Shown here: in pieces, positions 52,814 to 61,392 of the stretch
Numbering within the stretch: the first letter of the stretch is position 1
How the letters are laid out: every line of letters begins with the position of its first letter
Origin: Clostridium moniliforme
GTDB taxonomy: Bacteria; Bacillota; Clostridia; Clostridiales; Clostridiaceae
DNA length: 64,000 nucleotides
Direction of reading: 5' to 3'
Assembly: GCF_017873235.1 (NCBI RefSeq)
Contig: NZ_JAGGJZ010000002.1
Span: forward strand, 62,001-126,000
Program-made: the position numbers and the translations under genes
The notes under the pieces: generated by a model
Told to the model about the DNA's origin: nothing
Database searches by the model: none
Seen by the model: only the letters and a program-made list of their open reading frames with translations

Positions 52814-54103
52814 ATGAATAAGTTTATGGAAAAGTTTATGAAATTTTTTGAGGAAAAAATTACACCACCATTAACTAAGGTTTCGGAGGTTAAACATTTA
52901 AGAGCTATAAGAGATGGAATTATATCTACAATGCCTTTAATATTAATAGGTTGTATGTTTTTAGTTATTTTTAACTTTCCAATAGCTTCATGGAAAGAAT
53001 GGATTACTCCAAAAGCAGGAGTATTTTTAATACCATTTAGAACTACAGTAAGTTTAATGGCTTTATATGCATCTTATGGTATGGGATACGCATTAGCAAA
53101 ATCTTATAATTTAGATGGCGTTAGTGGTGGAGTATTAACTATGGCTGCATTTGTTTTAATGAATGTTCCTAAAACTGTGTTAGATGCTGCATCAGGAAAA
53201 GAATTAGGATGGGCTTTACCTATGGAGTATTTAGGTGGTTCAGGAATGTTTGTCGCTATTATATGCATGCTTATTGCAGTTGAAATTCTTAGATTTTGTA
53301 AGGTTAGAAATTTAACTATAAAAATGCCAGAACAAGTACCACCTTCAGTTGCTAGATCTTTTGAAGCATTAATACCAGGATTATTTATTATTGTTTTAGT
53401 ATGGGTAATTAGAGTTTTATTAGGATTTGATATAAATGTTTTCTTAATGAATTTGTTTGAACCTTTAATGGGTATAGCAGGAAATAGTTTAATTGGATTA
53501 TTAATACCAGTAATATTAATGTGCTTATTATGGACAACAGGTATTAGTGGAGACTCTGTTATAGGTTCAATAGTTAGACCAATTTGGTTAGTACTTATGG
53601 ATCAAAATATGGCAGCTGTTGCAGCTGGAGGACAAGCTCAAAATATAGGAGTAGAAGGATTCTTAGATTTATTTTTATGGATAGGAGGTACAGGAGGTAC
53701 ATTAGCTTTATGTGTATTATTACTAACATCTAAATCAGCTTATCTAAAAGAAGTTGGTAAATTCTCAATAATACCAGGATTATTTAATATTAGTGAACCA
53801 ATAATGTATGGTGCTCCTGTTGCAGTAAACCCAATACTTGCAATACCTTTTATAATAGGACCAATAATAACAACTTGTGTAACATATTTTGCTATGGCTT
53901 GGGGATTAGTCGCAAAAGTATCAGTTATGGCGCCATGGACTTTACCATCACCAATTAAAGCTTTTCTTTCTACAAATGATTGGAGAGCAGTTGTATTAGT
54001 AATAATTAACTTTGCAATTTATGTAATTGTTTACTATCCATTTTTTAAAGCTTATGAAGGTCAATTACTTTCAGAAGAAAAATCAAAAGAGGAGTTAGCA
54101 TAA
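52814..54103 (+). CDS. PTS cellobiose/lichenan-type IIC permease
   Basis: A 429-residue membrane permease of the CelB/LicC family with about ten segments: FFEEKITPPLTKVSEVKHLRAIRDG at the start, RDGIISTMPLILIG, VLWTTGISGDS-like (CLLWTTGISGDSVIG) and FNISEPIMYGAPVAVNPILAIPF, which contains the sugar-site NISEPI.YG motif. It moves a disaccharide into the cell with phosphorylation. The neighbouring MurQ, NamZ-like and kinase genes suggest an amino-sugar saccharide rather than cellobiose. Ribosome site AAAAGGGGGG. Confidence 0.93.
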   Translation: MNKFMEKFMKFFEEKITPPLTKVSEVKHLRAIRDGIISTMPLILIGCMFLVIFNFPIASWKEWITPKAGVFLIPFRTTVSLMALYASYGMGYALAKSYNLDGVSGGVLTMAAFVLMNVPKTVLDAASGKELGWALPMEYLGGSGMFVAIICMLIAVEILRFCKVRNLTIKMPEQVPPSVARSFEALIPGLFIIVLVWVIRVLLGFDINVFLMNLFEPLMGIAGNSLIGLLIPVILMCLLWTTGISGDSVIGSIVRPIWLVLMDQNMAAVAAGGQAQNIGVEGFLDLFLWIGGTGGTLALCVLLLTSKSAYLKEVGKFSIIPGLFNISEPIMYGAPVAVNPILAIPFIIGPIITTCVTYFAMAWGLVAKVSVMAPWTLPSPIKAFLSTNDWRAVVLVIINFAIYVIVYYPFFKAYEGQLLSEEKSKEELA

Positions 54104-54171
54104 TATTATTTTAATTAATAAAGATTAAGGAATCAGATTATTCTGGTTCCTTAATTAAAAGTGAGGATATA

Positions 54172-55326
54172 ATGAAAATAAATAAAATATGTGTAAAAAG
54201 CGGTATAGATAATATTAAAGATTATAACTATTTATTTGAAAACAAGAAGATAGGTTTAGTAACTAATATAACAGGTGTAGATAAGAATTATAATTCAACT
54301 GTTGATGTAATTAATAATTTATATAATTTAGAAATTTTATTTGCTCCAGAGCATGGATTAAGAGGAGAATATCAAGCTGGAGAAGAAGTTGAAAATTATA
54401 TTGATGATATCACAGGAAAAACTGTAATAAGTCTTTATGGTGATAAAAAAGTTCCAAGCAATGATACTCTTAGAAATATAGATATTCTCATTTATGATAT
54501 TCAGGATTTAGGAATAAGATATTATACTTATATTTACACAATGTATTTATGTATGAAAGTATGTAGCTATAATAAAGTAAAATTTGTTATTTTAGACAGA
54601 ATAAATCCTTTAGGGGGAAAATTAATAGAAGGAAATATATTAGACCATAAATATGATTCTTTTGTAGGTATGCTTCCTATACCTAATGTATATAGTTTAA
54701 CTGTTGGAGAGCTAGCAAGCTACATTAATGATACTGAAAATATAAAGTGTGATTTAAATGTAATTCCAGTAAAAGGGTGGAAGAGAGGGGTTGCATTTTA
54801 TGAAACAGATTTACCTTGGATTCCTCCATCACCTAATATACCAACTTTAAATTCGGCCCTAATATATGGTGGGACATGTCTTTTTGAAGGGACTAATGTT
54901 TCAGAAGGAAGAGGAACAACAAAACCTTTTGAAATTATAGGTGCACCTTGGATAGAGTGTCATAAATTAAGTAAATATTTAAATGAAAGTAATAATTTAG
55001 AAGCAGTTTATTTTAGGCCAGTGTATTTTATACCAACATTTTCAAAATATGAAAAAGAACTTTGTAGCGGAGTTCAAATTCATATTAAAGATTATGAAAA
55101 ATTTTTGCCTGTTAAAACAGCAATAAATATTTTATATGCAATTAAGAAACTTTATCCAAAGGATTTTAAATATAATGTACAATCTGTAGATTTTAAATAT
55201 AATTTTTTTAATCATTTAACAGGTTGTGATTATATTTTAAATAATTCATTAGAATATGTTTATAAAAGATTTGAAGAGGATAGAAAATGGTTTAAGAAAT
55301 CAATAGCTAATTATATTTTATATTAA
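54172..55326 (+). CDS. DUF1343/NamZ-like exo-N-acetylmuramidase, no signal peptide
   Basis: A 384-residue protein of the DUF1343 family. B. subtilis NamZ of this family removes terminal MurNAc from the non-reducing end of peptidoglycan fragments. Signatures: GLVTNITGVDKNYNSTVDVI, FAPEHGLRGEYQAGEEV, YDIQDLGIRYYTYIYTM, PWIPPSPNIPT and EGTNVSEGRGTTKPFE. The N-terminus MKINKICVKSGIDNIKDY has no signal peptide or lipobox, so the enzyme should act in the cytoplasm, unlike secreted NamZ. Start ATG 54172 behind GTGAGGAT. Supports import of an intact MurNAc-containing saccharide. Confidence 0.88.
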   Translation: MKINKICVKSGIDNIKDYNYLFENKKIGLVTNITGVDKNYNSTVDVINNLYNLEILFAPEHGLRGEYQAGEEVENYIDDITGKTVISLYGDKKVPSNDTLRNIDILIYDIQDLGIRYYTYIYTMYLCMKVCSYNKVKFVILDRINPLGGKLIEGNILDHKYDSFVGMLPIPNVYSLTVGELASYINDTENIKCDLNVIPVKGWKRGVAFYETDLPWIPPSPNIPTLNSALIYGGTCLFEGTNVSEGRGTTKPFEIIGAPWIECHKLSKYLNESNNLEAVYFRPVYFIPTFSKYEKELCSGVQIHIKDYEKFLPVKTAINILYAIKKLYPKDFKYNVQSVDFKYNFFNHLTGCDYILNNSLEYVYKRFEEDRKWFKKSIANYILY

Positions 55327-55338
55327 GGGGGATGTAAC

Positions 55339-56253
55339 TTGTATTACTTAGGAATTGATGGTGGTGGAACAAAAACACAATTTACATTAGTAAATGAAAA
55401 ATTAGAAGTTATTTGTTCTGTAAAAAAAGGAACATCTCATTTTAAACAAATAGGATTTAATGGAGTTAGAAATGTTTTAAAGGATGGACTAGAAGAAATT
55501 ATAAATAAAGGTAAAATATCTAAAGGAGATATTTGTGGTGTAGGTATTGGACTTGCTGGATATGGAAATATAAAAGAGCATAGGGTAAACCTTAAAAACA
55601 GTGTAGAAGAAGTATTTAAAGATTTTAATTATATATTAAAAAATGATGTTCAAATAGCTCTTTTAGGAGCTTTAAATGGAGAAGACGGTATTGTAATTGT
55701 ATCTGGAACAGGATCAATAGCATTATCTAAAATAGGAGAAAAGTATAAAAGATGTGGTGGATGGGGATTTTCAATTGGAGATGAAGGATCTGCTTATTGG
55801 ATTGGCAAAAAGATTATTGAAACTTTTAGTAAAGAAGCAGATGGAAGGAAAGAAAAAACTTCTATCTACCATTTAATTAGAGAAAAATTATCTATTGTAA
55901 ATGATTATGATTTAATAAAATATATAAATGAAGAAATAAAAGGTGATAGATTAAAAATAGCTGAGTTTTCTAAAACTTGCTATGAAGGGGCAAGTTTAGG
56001 AGATGAAAATGCTATTAAAATATTTAATGATGCAGCATTTGAACTTTCACAAATGGGAAATTATCTACTGAATGATTTTGAAAATAATAGCGTAAAGGTT
56101 TCTTATATTGGTGGAGTTTTTAATTCTGGAAATTATATATTAGAACCTTTAAAAAATAATCTAAACAAAAAAGGAAGAATAAGTTCTCCTAAGTATACAG
56201 CAGATATAGGCGGGGCAATACTAGCAATTAAAGCTAGCAAAAATATGTTATAA
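55339..56253 (+). CDS. BadF/BcrA-family sugar kinase (MurK/GlcNAc kinase-like)
   Basis: A 304-residue ASKHA-fold kinase: phosphate 1 motif YYLGIDGGGTKTQFTLV, GVGIGLAGYGN, phosphate 2 motif GIVIVSGTGSIAL, GGWGFSIGDEGSAYWIG and YIGGVFNSG. MurK of Clostridium acetobutylicum, which phosphorylates MurNAc and GlcNAc at O6, belongs to this family, so the same reaction is proposed here: it would phosphorylate sugars released by the NamZ-like enzyme. Start TTG 55339 behind AAGGGGGAT, 12 bases after the previous stop. Confidence 0.88.
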   Translation: MYYLGIDGGGTKTQFTLVNEKLEVICSVKKGTSHFKQIGFNGVRNVLKDGLEEIINKGKISKGDICGVGIGLAGYGNIKEHRVNLKNSVEEVFKDFNYILKNDVQIALLGALNGEDGIVIVSGTGSIALSKIGEKYKRCGGWGFSIGDEGSAYWIGKKIIETFSKEADGRKEKTSIYHLIREKLSIVNDYDLIKYINEEIKGDRLKIAEFSKTCYEGASLGDENAIKIFNDAAFELSQMGNYLLNDFENNSVKVSYIGGVFNSGNYILEPLKNNLNKKGRISSPKYTADIGGAILAIKASKNML

Positions 56254-56292
56254 TTTTATTGATTTAAAAACTGATTTTTAGGAGAAAAAGAT

Positions 56293-57132
56293 ATGAGTTG
56301 TTTATATATTATAAAACAAGGAATGAACAGTTTTACTGATAGTGAAAAGAAAATAGCAAAGTATATTTTAGCAAATAAAGATGAAGTAATAAATTTTTCA
56401 GCTCAAGAATTAGCAGATAAAGTTTCTGTATCACCAGCGGGAGTTGTAAGATTTGCAAAAAAGATAGGATTTAAGGGTTTTATGGCACTTAAGGTTGAAC
56501 TTGCAAAGGAAAATGGTGATGAAGTAGTTGAGTTTGGAGAAATTATAAATCAAAATGATGATACAAAAACAATGATAAAAAAAGCTATAAAGTCTAATAT
56601 TAATACTTTAGAGCAAACATATAATTTATTGAACTTAGATACTGTAGAAGAGGCTATAAATATTATAAGTAAGGCTAAAAGAGTGTATCTTTACGGCGTT
56701 GGAGCCTCTGGACTTGTTGCTTTAGATTTTCAATATAAACTTCTTAGAATAAAGAAAGCTGCTGTGTATAGTCATGACTCTCATATACAGCTTTCAACTG
56801 CATGTCATATAGATAAAGATGATGTAGCTATAGGAATAAGTTATAGTGGAGAAACTAAAGAAATAAGTGTTGCAATGAGTGAAGCTAAAGAAAGAGGTGC
56901 AAAAACTATTGCAATAACTAGATACAATAACAGTAGCATTTTATCAAAAATTTCAGATATATCACTTTACATACCAAATGAAGAAAAGCCACTTAGACTT
57001 GGGGCAATAGCTTCTAGGATGTCAGCATTAACATTAATTGATATTCTTTATCTTGGAATTGCAAAGAAAAATATATCTAAAACAAAAAATTACATTAAAG
57101 AAACTAGACGAGTTATAGAAAAAATTAAATAA
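56293..57132 (+). CDS. RpiR-family transcription regulator (MurR-like)
   Basis: A 279-residue regulator with an N-terminal HTH_6 domain (about 1-77; MNSFTDSEKKIAKYIL and the helix-turn-helix AQELADKVSVSPAGVVRFAKK) and a C-terminal SIS sugar-phosphate-binding domain (about 110-240; VYLYGVGASGLVALDFQYK and GISYSGETKEISVAM). Such proteins sense sugar phosphates, such as MurNAc 6-phosphate for E. coli MurR. It is the last gene of the operon and probably controls it through the palindrome at 49188-49202. Ribosome site TAGGAGAAA. Confidence 0.9.
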   Translation: MSCLYIIKQGMNSFTDSEKKIAKYILANKDEVINFSAQELADKVSVSPAGVVRFAKKIGFKGFMALKVELAKENGDEVVEFGEIINQNDDTKTMIKKAIKSNINTLEQTYNLLNLDTVEEAINIISKAKRVYLYGVGASGLVALDFQYKLLRIKKAAVYSHDSHIQLSTACHIDKDDVAIGISYSGETKEISVAMSEAKERGAKTIAITRYNNSSILSKISDISLYIPNEEKPLRLGAIASRMSALTLIDILYLGIAKKNISKTKNYIKETRRVIEKIK

Positions 57133-57163
57133 AAATAATGTGTTAGTTTTGATTTGTAAAATA

Positions 57164-57196
57164 AAAAAGGACTTTTCATTTTAAAAGTCCTTTTTA
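57164..57196. terminator. Bidirectional terminator after amino-sugar operon
   Basis: 13-bp perfect stem AAAAAGGACTTTT with AAAAGTCCTTTTT (57164-57176, 57183-57195), 6-base loop. A-rich upstream, so it also fits the minus-strand gene ending at 57261. Confidence 0.92.
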
Positions 57197-57260
57197 TATT
57201 TTATAATTATGTAAATTAAGCTTTAAAATAATATATTAAATTAGTATATTACTTTAAGAA

Positions 57261-57509
57261 TTAATTTTTAGAATTATTTTTTATATAATCGTTCAATTCA
57301 GAGATATGATCGTTTAAAGTTGTAATATCTTCATCTACCTTAGATAATTCAGAATTTTTTTCATTAAGAGAATTTTGTTCTTCTGTATATTCTTTTTCTA
57401 AAGATTCTTTAGCTGAAGCATTTGTATCATTTGAACCAATTCCAACACCTACAAAAAAGAAAATAAATATTACAAAAACAGAAAGTATTTTACCAATAAC
57501 TTTTTTCAT
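57261..57509 (-). CDS. Small membrane-anchored coiled-coil protein
   Basis: An 82-residue protein with an N-terminal hydrophobic segment (about 7-26, KILSVFVIFIFFFVGVGIG), possibly a signal peptide, followed by a charged region (30-80) rich in Glu, Lys, Ser, Asn and Leu with heptad spacing (LEKEYTEEQNSLNEKNSEL) that predicts a short coiled coil. No known domain. The start has AAGGAGG ahead, in the 20-base gap after the gene upstream, so both are one operon. The gene upstream has the same layout plus an extra domain. Confidence 0.72.
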   Translation of the reverse strand: MKKVIGKILSVFVIFIFFFVGVGIGSNDTNASAKESLEKEYTEEQNSLNEKNSELSKVDEDITTLNDHISELNDYIKNNSKN

Positions 57510-57529
57510 AAAATAAAAACCTCCTTAAA

Positions 57530-58069
57530 TTAAAAACATTTAGAACAAGGTGATAACCCCATAGATTCAGCTTCCTTTAAAGTAACTTCTGTTGCAGTGT
57601 TTGGGTTAGTATTTCCACAATGATTAGTTCTGTGGTATTTGTGTCCTGTTTTAGTTATCCAAACCATAGTTCCAACTTCATGGTTATTTTGTTTGTTTTC
57701 AGATGAAGCTTTCTTAGGTTTAGAAGAGGTTGATTTACTAGTTGCATTAGCTTCTTCTTTTGCTTTAAGCTCTGCCTCTTTCTTTGCATTAGCTTCTTTC
57801 TTATCTTTAATTTCTTTTTCAATATCTTCTTTTTTACTTTCTAAGTTTTTAGATTTTTCTTGCAAAGAAGAAACTTCAGCTTTTTTAGTAGTTAATAAGC
57901 TGTCTTTTTGTGAAATTTCAGATGCTAATGCTATATTTCTAGATTTAATATCACTTATATCTTTATCTGAATGTGAGCTAACTTTTCCAATAAAGATTCC
58001 TATAAATAATACGATTACACAGGCTATTATAGCTTTTTTGTGATTTGAGAAAAATGACTTTAATTTCAT
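57530..58069 (-). CDS. Membrane-anchored coiled-coil protein with C-terminal His/Cys motif
   Basis: A 179-residue protein: one transmembrane segment (about 12-30, AIIACVIVLFIGIFIGKV), a coiled coil (about 35-108), a Ser/Lys/Thr linker and a conserved-looking C-terminal domain (about 133-179). This domain, VWITKTGHKYHRTNHCG then LKEAESMGLSPCSKCF, matches the small metal-binding-like module with pattern Y-H-R-x-x-x-C and P-C-x-x-C found at the end of many secreted Firmicute proteins; H146, C151, C175 and C178 are candidate ligands. Function unknown. Ribosome site AAAGGGGG. First gene of a two-gene unit. Confidence 0.78.
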   Translation of the reverse strand: MKLKSFFSNHKKAIIACVIVLFIGIFIGKVSSHSDKDISDIKSRNIALASEISQKDSLLTTKKAEVSSLQEKSKNLESKKEDIEKEIKDKKEANAKKEAELKAKEEANATSKSTSSKPKKASSENKQNNHEVGTMVWITKTGHKYHRTNHCGNTNPNTATEVTLKEAESMGLSPCSKCF

Positions 58070-58695
58070 TTTAATTCCCCCTTTTTTAAATAAAAGTCAT
58101 TATTTTAATTATAGCAATAGAGAAGTATATAAATAAAAACTATGTATAATATTAACAATTAATTTAAATATTAGATATAATGGAACTGATAAACTAACAA
58201 GTAAATTAAATATTAAGTAAACAAAATAATTTAACAATAAAATTATTAAATTATAATTTTATGTTTGGAAATTGGGAATAACAGTAGTATTTAATACTAA
58301 TATTATTTGAAATAAAAGAATTATTTACAGCGAAAATAAGTGGATATTTTACACAAAGCGAAATAAAATATATTATTTAAAAAATAATTATTTCTTAGAA
58401 TTTATATTGAAAAATAATAATAAATATAAATTATTAGGCTTTAAATAAAGAAAACATTAATAAAATTTTATAATTTAATAAATTTATTACTAAAATAAGA
58501 CATTATAAAGATAAATTTAAGAATATCTTTAGAAAAGGATTGTATAATCAATATTGTGATAATTTTGAATTAGTAAATTTCTTATATAAAAAGAATTTAA
58601 AAATTCAATAAAAATAATTAAGAGAGAAATTTAATTAAAAAGATATAAATTAATAACATATGAAGTTTATTATAAGTTAAGAAGGAGATGTTATT
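58070..58695. other. 626-base gene-free AT-rich stretch
   Basis: Divergent promoter region of the coiled-coil pair and the next membrane gene. I see no ORF or known RNA. A near-repeat, AGCGAAAATAA (58330-58340) and AGCGAAATAAA (58359-58369), sits 28 bases apart, and GC-containing patches are few. Nothing else could be supported. Confidence 0.5.
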
Positions 58696-59193
58696 TTGGA
58701 AGTTTTTAATATATGTTTAGTTACAGTTCTTACTGTATTTAATTGTTCATTATTTATTGCTTTCATGAAAAATAGAAGATATCTAAAAGATAATAGTGTT
58801 GAGTTTATTGACTTACTTAAAAAAGGTTGGAAGAGCAGAACAAATTCTACATATTTTTTACTTTTACTTACTTTATTGCAAGTAGGATTAGTTCTTATTG
58901 CTTATTTAAAAGAAGAAAATCTATACGTAATACTTATAATGTATATATCAATTATGATTATTAATGATAGGGGATTTTATGTAGGTTCTAAAAAAATTGG
59001 GAAAATACTAAAATTAGAAGATACAGAAGGCGTAGAATATATTCAAATAGAGAGAACTATTGATTATGCAGAGTTTACTTTAGTTTTTAATGATAATAGA
59101 GAAAAGAAAATAAGAACTCAAAATAAAAATGTTGAAGGTATAGAAGAAGCTTTAAGAGATTGCGGTTATGAAGTTTATAATCAATCAAAATAA
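58696..59193 (+). CDS. Hypothetical membrane protein, three helices
   Basis: A 165-residue protein with hydrophobic segments at about 4-24, 53-70 and 77-92, and a C-terminal soluble part (about 95-165: KKIGKILKLEDTEGVEYIQIER, FTLVFNDNREKKIRTQNKN). This part reads as alternating beta strands, resembling the cytoplasmic end of DUF5673-like or PH-like membrane proteins; I cannot name the family. Start TTG 58696 behind AAGGAGATG. Own terminator. The neighbours give no functional clue. Confidence 0.72.
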   Translation: MEVFNICLVTVLTVFNCSLFIAFMKNRRYLKDNSVEFIDLLKKGWKSRTNSTYFLLLLTLLQVGLVLIAYLKEENLYVILIMYISIMIINDRGFYVGSKKIGKILKLEDTEGVEYIQIERTIDYAEFTLVFNDNREKKIRTQNKNVEGIEEALRDCGYEVYNQSK

Positions 59194-59202
59194 TTAATAT
59201 TT

Positions 59203-59236
59203 AAAGGCTAGTAAATTAATAATTTACTAGCTTTTT
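59203..59236 (+). terminator. Terminator of hypothetical membrane gene
   Basis: 15-bp stem AAAGGCTAGTAAATT with AATTTACTAGCTTTT (one G-U), 3-base loop, then TATTATTG. Confidence 0.85.
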
Positions 59237-59302
59237 ATTATTGTATTTAAAAAATATGCATAAATAATTATAAATTATAGAAATTTAGATATTTTAGTTA
59301 GG

Positions 59303-59331
59303 TTGACAATTAATTTTAAAGAAAATAAAAT
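59303..59331 (+). promoter_or_regulatory. Sigma-A promoter of kup
   Basis: Perfect TTGACA (59303-59308), 17-base spacer, TAAAAT (59326-59331). The leader is about 33 bases, which leaves no room for a c-di-AMP (ydaO) riboswitch. Confidence 0.85.
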
Positions 59332-59370
59332 GCTAATATTATATTTAAACAAAGGAGGAAAAATAGGGGG

Positions 59371-61314
59371 ATGAAAAAGAATGTAGTTACAATAGGATCC
59401 TTACTTGTAGCTCTTGGAATTGTTTATGGAGATATTGGTACATCACCTCTTTATGTAATGCAAGCAATTCTTTCAACAAATAATTTTTATTCAACTGAAA
59501 GTATTGTTTTAGGAGGAGTTTCATTAGTTTTTTGGACATTGACATTACAAACAACAATAAAGTATGTAATATTAACATTAAAAGCTGACAATAATGGTGA
59601 AGGTGGTATATTTGCATTATATACATTAGTTAGAAAGCATTCTAGGTGGCTTATAATACCAGCTATTATAGGAGGAGCAGCACTTTTAGCAGATGGAATA
59701 CTTACACCACCAGTTACTGTTACATCATCAATTGAGGGGTTAAATATTATTCTTCCTCTTGAAAGAGATACAATAATTTTAATAGTAATAACTATATTAG
59801 TAGGTTTATTTTTATTTCAAAGATTTGGTACTGAAAAGATAGGAAAAGTTTTTGGACCTATAATGCTTATATGGTTTTTAATGCTTGCAACATTAGGAGT
59901 TATGAAATTAATACATTGTCCATTAATACTTAAAGCAATAAATCCATATTATGCAATACATTTACTTACAGCAGATAATAGATGTGTATATGTACTTGGT
60001 GCAGTATTTCTTTGCACAACAGGAGCTGAAGCCCTTTATTCAGATCTTGGGCATTGTGGAAGAAAAAATATTTATTATACTTGGATATTAGTTAAGATAT
60101 GTCTTTTACTTAATTATTTTGGACAAGGGGCATACCTTTTAATGAATAATGGAAAGATAATATCAAAAAATCCATTTTTCTTAATAATGCCAGATTGGTT
60201 TATTATAATTGGAGTAATAATTGCAACACTTGCAGCTATTATAGCAAGTCAGGCTTTAATTTCTGGATCATTTACATTAGTATCAGAGGCTATAAAATTA
60301 AATCTTTTTCCAAGATTACATGTTAGATATCCAAATGATAAAAAAGGACAATTATATATTCCAGCTATAAATTTATTATTATGTATTGGATGTGTATCAC
60401 TTGTATTATACTTTAAGAAATCAGAAAATATGGAATCAGCATATGGATTAGCAATTACAGTTACAATGCTTATGACAACAATATTATTATCTCAATATAT
60501 GAGATTTATTAAAAATAGACCAATTATTTCAATAATAGTTTTGATTGTCTTTGGAACAATAGAGGGAAGTTTTTTATATGCAAACATATTTAAAATAGTA
60601 AGTGGTGGATATATAACATTAGTTATTGCAGGAGCTTTAATATTTATAATGTATGTTTGGATATACGGTGGAAAAATCAAAAAGAGATATAGCGAGTTTG
60701 ATGATCTTTTAAAGTATAAAAATAAGTTTAAAGCAATAGAAGAGGATAAAGAAATTCCTTTATACTCAACTAATTTGGTTTATTTAACAAAATCATATAA
60801 ATGGAATGAAGTTGAAAATAAAATATTATATTCAATTTTCAATAAATTACCAAAGCGTTCTAAATATTATTGGTTTGTAAATATTAATGTTACAGATGAA
60901 CCATATACTGAAAAGTATAGAGTAAAAACAATTGTGAAAAATCAAATTTTTAGTGTAAGATTTAAGCTTGGATTTAGAGTAGATCAAGGAATAAACTGTT
61001 TATTAGGTCAAGTTGTACAGGATTTAGTAGCAAGTGGAGAATTAGAATTTGTACCAAAGGAATATATGATAAATGATGATAATAGACCTACAGTAGGTGA
61101 TTTTAAATTTGTTCTTTTAGAAGAAACATTGTCTAATGAAAGCAAACTTTCATCTTGGGATAGCTTTATATTAACTTTTAAGTTATTTGTAAAAAAAATA
61201 ACAGTATCACCAGAAAAATGGTTTGGAATAGATACGAGTATAGTTGAAGTTGAAAAATCACCTATAATTATAGGAAAAAAATATAAAACAAATAAATTAG
61301 TTAGAGTGAAATAA
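59371..61314 (+). CDS. kup: KUP-family potassium uptake protein
   Basis: A 647-residue potassium transporter: twelve membrane helices over about 1-435 and a C-terminal cytoplasmic domain. Signatures: LLVALGIVYGDIGTSPLYVM, NNGEGGIFALYTLVRK, LLADGILTPPVTVTSSIEG, FGPIMLIWF and GAEALYSDLGHCGRKNI. All are present, so it should be functional proton-potassium symport. Start ATG 59371 behind AAAGGAGG and GGGGG. Monocistronic. KUP proteins are targets of c-di-AMP in some Firmicutes, but nothing in the sequence proves it here. Confidence 0.95.
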   Translation: MKKNVVTIGSLLVALGIVYGDIGTSPLYVMQAILSTNNFYSTESIVLGGVSLVFWTLTLQTTIKYVILTLKADNNGEGGIFALYTLVRKHSRWLIIPAIIGGAALLADGILTPPVTVTSSIEGLNIILPLERDTIILIVITILVGLFLFQRFGTEKIGKVFGPIMLIWFLMLATLGVMKLIHCPLILKAINPYYAIHLLTADNRCVYVLGAVFLCTTGAEALYSDLGHCGRKNIYYTWILVKICLLLNYFGQGAYLLMNNGKIISKNPFFLIMPDWFIIIGVIIATLAAIIASQALISGSFTLVSEAIKLNLFPRLHVRYPNDKKGQLYIPAINLLLCIGCVSLVLYFKKSENMESAYGLAITVTMLMTTILLSQYMRFIKNRPIISIIVLIVFGTIEGSFLYANIFKIVSGGYITLVIAGALIFIMYVWIYGGKIKKRYSEFDDLLKYKNKFKAIEEDKEIPLYSTNLVYLTKSYKWNEVENKILYSIFNKLPKRSKYYWFVNINVTDEPYTEKYRVKTIVKNQIFSVRFKLGFRVDQGINCLLGQVVQDLVASGELEFVPKEYMINDDNRPTVGDFKFVLLEETLSNESKLSSWDSFILTFKLFVKKITVSPEKWFGIDTSIVEVEKSPIIIGKKYKTNKLVRVK

Positions 61315-61392
61315 AATGGTTTTTTAAATTTAAAAAGATATATATGGTATATAATTAAATTAAGGTTTAATATTTAAAAGGAGTGAGTTTTT

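Noticed and set aside
57639..58043. 134-residue plus-strand frame opposite the coiled-coil gene
   Set aside because: Leu/Ser/Phe-rich mirror of the Lys/Glu-rich coiled coil on the other strand; no start signals.
59194..59370. c-di-AMP (ydaO) riboswitch before kup
   Set aside because: The promoter at 59303-59331 leaves a leader of about 33 bases, too short, and no conserved core was seen.
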